A DNA stretch of 64,000 nt from Aureobasidium sp. EXF-3400. Lineage: Eukaryota > Ascomycota > Dothideomycetes > Dothideales > Saccotheciaceae. The notes beneath the pieces were generated by a model. It saw nothing but the letters and a program-made list of their open reading frames with translations. It had not been told where the DNA came from and did no database searches. Both the position numbers and the translations under genes were made by a program. The stretch covers positions 124,001-188,000 of the forward strand of contig SWBL01000051.1 in NCBI GenBank assembly GCA_024195585.1, in the 5' to 3' direction. Shown one piece after another: positions 53,850 to 62,824 of this stretch (positions are counted from its first letter, which is position 1; each line of letters begins with the position of its first letter).

Positions 53850-56609
53850 TGTGTTTGGGTCAACTTGTGCAGTCAAGATGAGGATGGGGAGAGTCGCAAT
53901 GGACGTACTTGTATTATTCGTGACCTCGGATACATACTATGCCGGGCAAGCCGGGGTTGATCTATCTGCCTAGGTCGTATGATAACCCTTCCAGCTCGGT
54001 GTCCGATTTGGCTACCAACGGTGCAAGATGAAGGATTAATGGTGGTCAGGTATAAGCCACTGCGAGCGCCAGAAAATCACATTGGCTGGATAAAGGTTGT
54101 GATTGTATGCATGTCTTCTGCCACATTCCGGCGACAAGCGGCGAGTAGGAGGTGTCCCAAAGCGAGTTAGTCTACGCCAAGGCTGATTCGCTTACTAAGG
54201 ACGGCCGCTCAGACCTTTCTCCGCTCAAAATCTTCTGCGCAAGCTTGCGCTACAAAACCAGACCTCTTCTCTACAGAAACTTCTTCCTCTCCTACAACAG
54301 CAGCATCAGCGCGCAAAACAGCTGCCTGATGCTGCTGCTTCTTCAATTCAAATGGTAAGCGCACTCTTTCTGCACCTCCCCTCCCAACCTGATGAAACCG
54401 CAATACCGCAATCAAACTAGAGTCTTTGATCTCTTCGGAGAACTGAAACCGCATTTGCAAGCACGTCAGTCTGAACTCACAACAAACAACACCACCTCTT
54501 CGCTGCAGCCTTCGTACAAGTACACAAGACTGACTGAGAAATAGATGCCAGGCTAGATGCGTTGCTCAACACTCCGCTCGCTTGCGCGCCTTGCGCATCT
54601 TGCACTCTTCTGTCCCTTTCACTAGGTGTACGGTCCTCGTCTCTTCAGCGCGTTCAAAATTGACGTCCGAAGAGACTTCGTTACAACAGGTATGCGCTTT
54701 CTCTTCTCTACTTATTTCACAACACCCCTCCCTTGTATTCTGATGAACAATTGAACGTTTATATACGCTGGAAATTACCGACCAAGCCCTTCGGGGCGGT
54801 GCCGATATCAAATGGCTATTTCTGAGTCTTACACACACATCTCAACTTTATCACAAGCTCTTCTCTCGAATCTCACTGACATCGTTGATTGATAGGTAAA
54901 CACCGCAATCTTCCACCTACACCACCTTTCTCTTGTGATGAAGCGGCACTGGGCTCCGACTACAAACCAAATGAGCAAGATATGCCACCGCTGTGACAGG
55001 CCTAGAAAACCTCGTCCACTGATACCCGTCAACACAATCATCGTTGTCACCAACCAGTATTCAAGAGCTTGGGCTGACATGTATGATGAAGAGGGCTTGC
55101 CTTTTGTAACACTATGCTCCGTCCTGACTTTGCTGGAACATGCATGTCGACTGGACCAATCAAATATCAAATGGTATGCAAAATGTGCTTTCCCTTTTTT
55201 CTTCTCTCTTCACACTTTGTGGCCGTCATATGATGAACACCTAGATGACGAGTCTGATCGGAGTTATCCATGCAGACAACCTTTTATTTAATACCATTCA
55301 TGCCTAACTGAATATATGCACATTCTATCACACTCTTGTTGATCATTGCACTTTGCCAATCAGTGACTAACAATTGAGCTTTAGGTCCTTCTCCTTGGGC
55401 TGAGTCCTGCACTCTCTTCATGGTTCACACCAAATGATAGCGTAAGTCGTCGCTCATATCACACTCCCTTCACCTCACATGATGATTCCAAACAAACACA
55501 ATGACAAGCATATGTCCGAATTACCTTGACCGGTAGTACTGCAGAGAATGTCTTGTCTGATCCACCACAACAATCTCATCTTCATTCAAGTTTTTCTTTG
55601 CGACTTTGTTGCTGACTTCATCAAGACCTCTGTGTTGTCTCATCATGTCGGTCAACTATTTCTACACATGAGCTTTTCTTCCAGGTAAGCTTTCAACTTC
55701 CCCAGGACCCATCCCCTCCAAGAGCATCGTCACTTCAATGATGATTTATTCTATTTATCACGACGGTCTACGTAGCCACAAGTTGGACATTGACGAAACC
55801 GCCATTGACACTGGCATTGATCTGATATCGATTTGACTTTGCTCTTTCTTGCACATCACATCCTTCGGCATCTTTCTTGCATCTTTGCTGACCTCAATAA
55901 AGCACAGGTGTTTAGCAATGTCTTCGACTCAATTTTTTTCCATTGCTCATCCGGCCTTGCTGCCGGTGACTGAAGGAGAAAATACCCTTTCCCATACGAC
56001 AGAGCCCTCATTATTCGATATTTGCAGCCATGCATATCAATCCTGTTCGGTGATGAGCGTCCATAGTGAACTGATATTGCTTGAAGTTGGATTTTTCTTC
56101 CAGGAATAAAGAGCCAAGAGTGGCGCTCTGTGAACAAGTTGACTGCGACGGAGGCTCTTCGATCCTCTTTTTCGCTAGAATCAGTCTCGCCGACGTGTAT
56201 GTTAGCCATGTTCTTCCGACATGGCACACGACGTCCCGTCGATGATTGACTTGTTCGAGTATGCAGCGCGCCCCCACACCGACGTTGGATCTCTGGGCAG
56301 CAAGGCTTGACTGCCGGTCCACGTGTTGCTAGTCCTCGCCGATCACCGTCTTTCTTGCAGGAAAAGACGTCGAGCTGAGACTCTGTCTCCTTCGTCACCT
56401 TGCTGCTTATCTCGCAGAGCGCAGAGCATACTGTTTTCAGGATGTAGATCCTTAGTACCCCGCTCAGCCACGATCTTCTCCAGAATCCTTCATTCACAGC
56501 CTATGATGGACAGTGTTTATCGTACAGTGAGCTCTCTGATATATAATGTAGGTGGAACAGCTCATGAGAGATTGAGCAATCATTCTAGTTTTTGATCAAT
56601 ACCACCATA
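53850..56609. other. 2.8-kb divergent region with many splice-like signals
   Basis: No complete gene could be assembled. Between about 54930 and 55830 on the plus strand, open blocks are flanked by good splice signals. They are: from 54935 (KICHRCDRPRKPRPLIPVN); after GACTAAC and TTTAG at about 55384 (VLLLGLSPALSSWFTPNDS, then GTAAGT); after GCAG (MSCLIHHNNLIF to SFSSR, then GTAAGC); and a final block (HKLDIDETAIDTGIDLISI, stop). They do not all join in one frame by eye. This could be an intron-rich small gene or a spliced non-coding RNA. The region also contains the promoters of both neighbours. Confidence 0.4.
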
Positions 56610-57707
56610 ATGTCATGTATGCCACGACAAACCGACGAGAGGGCACTACCCTGCGTGCTACCTCAGATCAGCCACAGCCTCTTCGGCGGCAAGTACAACA
56701 GCCCCTTTACACGAGCCTACCCTCCAGCTCTCTCCGCCTACGGTATCCCCGAAGCTTCATTCCTCGCCTTCGTTGATGGTCTCAATGAGAGCTTCATCGC
56801 CAATCCGGCATTGGAGTCAGCCACCCACGTTGGTATGGGCCTATCAGCCTTTGGAGGTCCCCACGGCCACCTGATCGGGAAGGCAGTGAAGATAGCATCG
56901 AAAGCCGCAACCAGCGGTATGAGTTCCAAACGCACCAAGGTCTTCTTGGAAGAAATCAACAGGGACATGTTTGCGACACACGGCCTCAAAGTCGAGATCT
57001 TGCCTACATATTCAATGCTGCAGGTAATAGGCTGTCCGCTCAACCAATTGCAATCTGGACCATCGCCGCCTTGGGAAACACCAACCTTGGGAGACAACGT
57101 TAACGCAACAACCAGGCAACAGCAAGAAGAGAGCCAAGTGATGCGGATGCACGCCCTAGACGGCTATGTGATGCATCTCGACTACCACGTTGTAGCTCAA
57201 GCAGAAAGCGACGACTGGCTCAAACGCATGGGCGAAAAACAAGCCGCCAAAAAAGCCGCAAAGCAGAGCGAAAAGAAAGCCGAAGACCTCGCCGACGCAC
57301 ACCAGAAACGCAACGAAAAGATCAGAGACGCCCAAGAAAAATACAACAAGGATGCCCACAAGTACAACGAAGAGCTCCGCAAGCTCCAAGAAAAATTCCA
57401 AGATGATCTAAGGAAAGATGCACATAGTCCTGACAAGCAAGAGAAAGCTAGACGCAAGTATCAGGAAGAGATGCAGAAGTTGGAGAAGGACAAGGGTGTT
57501 GGAAAGCTGCAAGAGGATATGCAGGATGCGGATGAGGAGGTTCTCAAGTTTCAGCGTGATGAGAACAATGAGGCTAAGCATTTGAATTGGGTTGTTGTTA
57601 CACCTGTGGGCTGGGCGAACCAGTCACAGTCGGATCATGCTGCGGCCATGAAACTTTCGGCTGGAGATCATGTCAAGAAGCATTTTATCAAGTCGCTGTT
57701 TGGGTAG
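56610..57707 (+). CDS. Hypothetical protein with long charged coiled coil
   Basis: A single exon of 365 residues from ATG 56610 (MSCMPRQTDERALPCVLPQI); the frame opens slightly earlier only from a TTG. The first 190 residues are ordered and include FGGKYNSPFTRAYPPALSAY, GPHGHLIGKAVKIASKAAT and LKVEILPTYSMLQVIG. This head matches a widespread fungal protein family whose function I cannot name. Residues about 205-320 are a very Lys/Glu/Gln-rich coiled coil (EKQAAKKAAKQSEKKAEDLA onwards). The C-terminus has WVVVTPVGWA and a short basic tail. There is no signal peptide. A cytosolic scaffold is possible, but no role is claimed. Confidence 0.85.
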   Translation: MSCMPRQTDERALPCVLPQISHSLFGGKYNSPFTRAYPPALSAYGIPEASFLAFVDGLNESFIANPALESATHVGMGLSAFGGPHGHLIGKAVKIASKAATSGMSSKRTKVFLEEINRDMFATHGLKVEILPTYSMLQVIGCPLNQLQSGPSPPWETPTLGDNVNATTRQQQEESQVMRMHALDGYVMHLDYHVVAQAESDDWLKRMGEKQAAKKAAKQSEKKAEDLADAHQKRNEKIRDAQEKYNKDAHKYNEELRKLQEKFQDDLRKDAHSPDKQEKARRKYQEEMQKLEKDKGVGKLQEDMQDADEEVLKFQRDENNEAKHLNWVVVTPVGWANQSQSDHAAAMKLSAGDHVKKHFIKSLFG

Positions 57708-58304
57708 AGGTTCGACGGATGCCTTGGCGGTCAGCCAAGAAGACACTAGACACTAGATGAAAAACCATTGGCAGACTTGAGAACAGACAGAGCTCGCTGC
57801 TCACACAATATCATTGAGGAAGATGAATAGGTAGTTGCTTGCAGTAGATGATGGCTACATGAAGCCTTCAATGTCTCGTAGCATTTCTTTGCTTCGTCGC
57901 CATCTCGGGGAATTGCTCTCCGACGCACGTGACATTGTCTTCTCTCAGACTGCCGCCGGGTAAACACATGCGGAAGGTACAACCTTGAAAAGCTTCATCA
58001 ATGCAGATCATGGCCGTCTACGAGAAGACCTCAAATCCTCAACCTTGGCTATGCTGAGGGGAAGACTGAACAAGGTAGAGTTGCCGACCGGATGCCCGAA
58101 AATCTCGTGTTTGATGCCCATCATGGCTCTATAGTGCGGCATGACGGTGTACCCATGAACTCAACTCCGGCACAAGCCAGAGAGGTAATCGTCCATGCTA
58201 TCCTGGCAGAGCCAAGGACAGGAATACGAACCCTACCTACATAAGAATGCCTTGCCCACTTCGACAATGACTTACTCGATCAACCCCACCCTCATCTTCA
58301 AGAC
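57708..58304. other. Promoter region of the GH1 gene
   Basis: About 600 bases between tandem plus-strand genes. No gene is supported. Confidence 0.5.
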
Positions 58305-60191
58305 ATGGTGAAAGCGAACGTCCTTGGCCAGTTGCTTGGCCTGACTTCCGTGGTAGTCGGTCAGCAGGTATACTTAGCGGCCAATGGTTCTACACCTCGA
58401 CCACAATGCACCAAGTGTACCGAGGGCGAGCCTCAGTACACGTTCACATCTTTTCAGTATAGCATGACTTCGACTGTGCGCTATGCTACGTCTCGTCCAT
58501 CGCCAACAACTACTACCACCTATGCAGCTCCTCTGGAGAGTCTGACTTCTCTGATTGGTTCTGTATCCTATACTACTTGGGGCAAATGGGACCCAACTAC
58601 AAATGCAACTGCAACAGACGCTGCGAACCCTTACGGCAATGCCGCTTGGACGGAGCTATGGAGGATGGCCAACCCGCCCAACTTCACTCAAGAAGCCACA
58701 AGCGCTCTTTTCAGTACCACTATCGAGCCGACGCCAGTACCTACCGAGGATTTGGTCTTGCCTCCCAGGGACTACTTTGGCCCGACCGACTGCTACAACT
58801 TTCCTCCTGGATTTGAGTTCGGCGTCGCAAGCTCTGCCAGCCAAATCGAAGGAGCTACGGCGGAGGAAGGCAAGGCTCCGTCTCTTATGGACATCCTGAT
58901 CCAAAACGACCGCCCAAAAGATTACGTCACCAACGAAAACTACTATTACTACAAGCAGGACATCGAGCGAGTTGCTGCCATGGGTGTGGGATACTTCTCT
59001 TTCAGCATTCCTTGGACCAGAATCTTACCTTTTGCACTGCCGGGCACTCCGATCAATCAACAAGCCGTCCAACACTACGATGATGTGATCAATTACATTA
59101 TTGAGAAGGGCATGGCTCCAGAGGTCACACTGTTGCACTTCGACACCCCGCTACAATTTTACGGCACCATCCAGAATGTCACTGCCGTACTCTCCGATTC
59201 AGAGATTGGTTCGACCAATGGTGGATACCAGAACGAGACCTTCCCAGACGCCTATGTGAATTACGCCAAGATTGTCATGGCACACTACGCCGACCGCGTG
59301 CCAGTATGGTATACCTTCAACGAGCCTCTGCTCTACTCTGCAAACGGCAAAGCCATCGATCACGTCATCAAATCGCACGCTCGTGTCTCTCACTTCTATA
59401 GGGAAGAGCTCAAGGGCATTGGTAAGATTGCTCTAAAGTTCAACAACAACTTCGGTGTGCCTCGTGATCCAAAGAGTGAAGCCGATGTCTATGCCGCAGA
59501 TCATTTCAACTCGTTCCAGCTTGGTCCTTTTTGCAACCCTATTTTCCTTGGTCAAGATTACCCCGAGTCTTACAAGATGACCATCCCCGACTACGTTCCT
59601 CTGAGCCAACAAGATCTTGAATACATCAATGGAACTGCAGACTTCCTGGGCATCGACCCTTACACAGCTACCGTAATTGCACCACCAGAACCAGGCTCCA
59701 TCGATAGCATCAAAGAGTGTGCAAGCAATTCGACAGCAGAACTACGACCGTACTGTATCAACCAGACCACAACAGACATCTTTGGCTGGAACATTGGCTA
59801 CCGCTCTCAGTCTTACGTTTACATCACACCGACCTACCTACGCCTCTACCTCAACTACCTACACAACACTTTCCGTACTCCCATCGTGCTGACTGAGTTC
59901 GGCTTCCCAGTCTTCGGCGAAGCCGACAAACAGAACCTCTCCGATCAACTCCTTGATTCTCCCCGCAGTATATACTACCTCAGCTTCATGTCTGAAGTGC
60001 TAAAAGCAATCTGGGAAGATGGAGTTGAAGTGCTTGGAGCGTTTGCCTGGAGCTTTGCTGACAACTGGGAATTTGGCGATTATAATCAGCATTTCGGTAT
60101 TCAGACTGTGAATCGTACGACGCAGGAGAGGAATTACAAGAAGAGTTTCTTTGATCTGGTGGATTTTATGAAAGCTAGAGGTGTTGATTAG
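58305..60191 (+). CDS. Secreted GH1 beta-glucosidase-like enzyme
   Basis: An intronless gene of 628 residues. A weak hydrophobic head (MVKANVLGQLLGLTSVVVGQ) is followed by a Thr/Ser/Pro-rich N-terminal region to about 140, unusual for GH1. The barrel begins near FPPGFEFGVASSASQIEGAT. Acid/base Glu340 lies in WYTFNEPLLYS and nucleophile Glu531 in VLTEFGFPV, where most family members have TENG. FSIPWTRILPF, FAWSFADNWEFGDYNQHFGI and many N-glycosylation sites are present. The enzyme should remove beta-linked glucose or a related sugar outside the cell. The N-terminal extension and the FG after the nucleophile set it apart from typical cellobiases, so substrate specificity is open. Confidence 0.93.
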   Translation: MVKANVLGQLLGLTSVVVGQQVYLAANGSTPRPQCTKCTEGEPQYTFTSFQYSMTSTVRYATSRPSPTTTTTYAAPLESLTSLIGSVSYTTWGKWDPTTNATATDAANPYGNAAWTELWRMANPPNFTQEATSALFSTTIEPTPVPTEDLVLPPRDYFGPTDCYNFPPGFEFGVASSASQIEGATAEEGKAPSLMDILIQNDRPKDYVTNENYYYYKQDIERVAAMGVGYFSFSIPWTRILPFALPGTPINQQAVQHYDDVINYIIEKGMAPEVTLLHFDTPLQFYGTIQNVTAVLSDSEIGSTNGGYQNETFPDAYVNYAKIVMAHYADRVPVWYTFNEPLLYSANGKAIDHVIKSHARVSHFYREELKGIGKIALKFNNNFGVPRDPKSEADVYAADHFNSFQLGPFCNPIFLGQDYPESYKMTIPDYVPLSQQDLEYINGTADFLGIDPYTATVIAPPEPGSIDSIKECASNSTAELRPYCINQTTTDIFGWNIGYRSQSYVYITPTYLRLYLNYLHNTFRTPIVLTEFGFPVFGEADKQNLSDQLLDSPRSIYYLSFMSEVLKAIWEDGVEVLGAFAWSFADNWEFGDYNQHFGIQTVNRTTQERNYKKSFFDLVDFMKARGVD

Positions 60192-60511
60192 TGTAAGATT
60201 TTCTGTTGCTTTTCCAAAGAGGAACAGGAATATTGAAGATACAACTCTATTGGTACGCAATCGTCCTTGTGTGCGGCATGAAAGATGATTGATCTCATGT
60301 AGATAAGCAAGACTTGTTGAAGTAATTAGCAAGAGAAAGTTTGACCACTGGAAGGTGCAATCAGAGCGATTTGCATCTTTCCAAAACCTAGTTTCATTGT
60401 CGATTTTAACCATCGCAACAACATCAACATTTTGAACCTCAAGTCCAACACCGCTCCACAGAACATGGCTGCGTGCTTGCTTACGATTGTACTTCGAGCA
60501 ATGCTCTTGGT
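60192..60511. other. Short spacer before the kinase-like gene
   Basis: 320 bases. In frame with the downstream gene, it is open only from 60410 (EPQVQHRSTEHGCVLAYDC) with no ATG. It is too short to hold a missing kinase N-lobe. Confidence 0.5.
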
Positions 60512-61486
60512 ATGCCATTCTCCTTGCAGACGCGACTCGAGGGCCAAAGACTGGATTTTGTATATGGAGAAATGACATTATCCGAAAGACTCAGCATAGC
60601 GAGTGAGTTGGTCCGTACCTTGGCAGCAATGGAAAACATGAGGTTCCAGAGTCCAGGCCGACTTGGCTACTCTGGAGCAGTGCCCAACCGCAAGAGGATT
60701 GACGAAGTAGATAACTCCAGTGCTTCGGATATTCTACAAGTCCCAGGCTTTGGTGTCGGTGTCGGGTCGTCCAGATCGGAGACAACAGACTCAACACCAA
60801 CATCATTGCAAGAGCTTCTGAACATGCAGTTGAATGGCTGGCTGCAGCACGAGCTTTCAAATGATCACAAATCTTTCGTGGCCGACATGTTCAAACGCTT
60901 GCAAGACATTCAAATCGAGATGAACAAGTTGGGATTCTTTGAAGATCGAGCTTCCCTCAACTCCAGTATTCTCTATCATTGGGACCTTGAGCCACGCAAC
61001 ATAATCGTTGAACGGAAAAGTACTGTCGCTTCTTCCGATGTTTCTGAAACACATCACATACAGATCAAAGGTGTATTAGACTGGGACGATGCTCTGAGTG
61101 TTCCTCCCCTCCTCGCACGCAAACCTCCAGTCTGGCTCTGGGATTTCTCCGACGACGAAACACTTCCCTCATCTGTCCTTGCACACTACGATGGAGACTT
61201 TGACATCCTACCCGCTGAGCTCTACAACGAAGCCAGCGATCGTCTTTCAGAGGCAGATCTACAGGTGAAGAAGTTCTCTGAATCAGAGATCGCTGAAAAG
61301 CTATATGGTGACTCCAGTCCTGCGAGCCGAGAAGCTTATCTTGATGATGCATATGGGCGTGGAAGATGGCTTCGTCGTTTATGGAGGTTCGCTCTCGAAG
61401 GCTTCAGTGATAACCAACACATTGATCGCTTCAAAGAGTTCGATAGGGCTTGGTCAGAGCATAGAGAAACTCAGCCCACGACCTAA
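60512..61486 (+). CDS. Aminoglycoside phosphotransferase-like kinase, N-lobe missing
   Basis: From ATG 60512 there are 324 residues (MPFSLQTRLEGQRLDFVYGE). Homologous-looking sequence begins 13 codons earlier (LAYDCTSSNALG) without an ATG. The C-lobe is present: catalytic loop HWDLEPRNIIV (His156, Asp158, Asn163), then the metal-binding DWDD of IKGVLDWDDALSVPPL, and a C-terminal LRRLWRFALEGF. Families of this type in fungi normally have about 100 more residues in front, carrying the nucleotide-binding loop and lysine, and the 320-base gap to the GH1 stop cannot encode them. It is probably a 5'-truncated relic or a pseudokinase. The remaining frame is intact and looks constrained. Despite the family name, fungal members are not known to give drug resistance. 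Confidence 0.72.
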   Translation: MPFSLQTRLEGQRLDFVYGEMTLSERLSIASELVRTLAAMENMRFQSPGRLGYSGAVPNRKRIDEVDNSSASDILQVPGFGVGVGSSRSETTDSTPTSLQELLNMQLNGWLQHELSNDHKSFVADMFKRLQDIQIEMNKLGFFEDRASLNSSILYHWDLEPRNIIVERKSTVASSDVSETHHIQIKGVLDWDDALSVPPLLARKPPVWLWDFSDDETLPSSVLAHYDGDFDILPAELYNEASDRLSEADLQVKKFSESEIAEKLYGDSSPASREAYLDDAYGRGRWLRRLWRFALEGFSDNQHIDRFKEFDRAWSEHRETQPTT

Positions 61487-62029
61487 AGAAGGACAACTGT
61501 TGTTTTCCCCTTAGAACAAAAAGAATATCTGCAATACAACCTCGCATGATTTTGAAATCATCCGGGGCTCGTTCCATTTTCATTTAGATATCCCGAAGAC
61601 TGTTCTCACTTATCTTCCACTCTAGTGACATTCTCTCTTGATGCGGGCAATAGAAGGCGTCATCACAGAGTTTCACCACTTCGCAATTGGCACAATATCC
61701 CTTATCGAGAACGGATTTTCACTCCTTCCATCTAATCTCTGCTTTACCGATCGAGCCGCATGTGGACGAATTCCCAAGCTTTGATGTCAAGCAAAGCATG
61801 ACAGGGTCTGGCCAGCGTCCATGAATGTGTACAAAATAGTTTGCATATGTATTCTGTGGTTGTGGTAGTTGGAGTTCATGATGTACAGTATAATATGGAC
61901 ATGCGGTTAAAATCTCTCGCATTCCATAGTGTCTGCGCAATGAACAAAGGCCGTCATCGGACGTTCTTGGTGCTCGCCCATGCAACAACGAGCAGAATGC
62001 CGTAAGCATTGGCATTTGAGGCTGGGTGT
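61487..62029. other. Convergent 3' region
   Basis: About 540 bases between the kinase-like gene and the F-box-like gene. A reverse-strand frame at 62015-61719 has no domain and was not called. Confidence 0.45.
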
Positions 62030-62326
62030 CTACAGGTCGGGGTCGTAGTCAACCGTGTAACAACCCGTGTTGAGCTCTGCCTCATATTCCTTTCGGCGCT
62101 CGCGAAGCGAGCGTAGCCATGCGCCCGTCAGGCTGACTGTTGAATCGCGGTATTGAGAACAACCACCACTATAAGATATCCATCTCGCATTGACGAGTAC
62201 AAGCGCACATCGGCACGTACACGTGAAACCCGAATAGTCGTCTGGCCACATGTAGTCTAGGATTCTGAGGATGATCTCGGACGGGACCGAATCGAAGAGG
62301 TTTGCTTTCGCTTGCCTAGTTGCCAT
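62030..62326 (-). CDS. Small F-box-like protein
   Basis: 98 residues from a good ATG (62326). Residues 10-45 read LFDSVPSEIILRILDYM, then SGFTCTCRCALVLVNARW, which fits an F-box (Leu-Pro-x-Glu-Ile-x-x-x-Ile-Leu pattern with a Cys-rich second half). The rest is a charged helix (LRSLRERRKEYEAELNTG). F-box proteins bring substrates to SCF ubiquitin ligases, but here no substrate-binding domain follows. It may be a stand-alone short member or the head of a gene whose later exons were not seen. Moderately sure of the F-box, less of the gene end. Confidence 0.6.
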   Translation of the reverse strand: MATRQAKANLFDSVPSEIILRILDYMWPDDYSGFTCTCRCALVLVNARWISYSGGCSQYRDSTVSLTGAWLRSLRERRKEYEAELNTGCYTVDYDPDL

Positions 62327-62824
62327 GTTGATGCTCTAGCGACGGCCTCTCAGGTAGGCACAGGACAGTGCAAGAAAGATGCAAAGCTGACACACGAGGC
62401 GAAGGTGGAGCTGTCAAGCGCAGCGTCTAGCGGAGGACGATGATGCCACTTGTACTCGAGTATGATTCTCCTTCGCAATGTTCAGGACGCAAGATACGAT
62501 CTGGAAAATTCTGGTCATTCGATAAAACGATACAGTAACAAATTGGAGTTGTAAAGCAAAGAGAGGAGGATCAGCAGTGTTGACAAGCGCCGCGTCCCGT
62601 GTCGGCGTCAGGATTCCTTCCCGTGTTGAAGTGCTCAGAGAACTCTAAAATCGTATCACGACATAAAGAGAGAAAAAATAAAGATATTAAACGAAATTGG
62701 ACACCTAAAAGAACACCACTGAATTTCTGAATTTCTGCCGTATAGATATTGCAAAATTTCCTACCCCAACGATATGTGGTTGAGTCCATGTTAGAGCGTA
62801 CCTCAGGATCCATGCTGCCCAGCC
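62327..62824. other. Spacer between F-box-like and DUF3433 genes
   Basis: About 500 bases. F-box-like promoter and DUF3433 3' flank; nothing else supportable. Confidence 0.5.

Noticed and set aside
60000..60578. 192-codon reverse-strand frame across the GH1 end and kinase start
   Set aside because: It overlaps two supported plus-strand genes and has no family features.
61719..62015. 98-codon reverse-strand ORF just after the F-box-like gene
   Set aside because: Considered as a later exon of the F-box protein, but no convincing donor/acceptor pair joins them.
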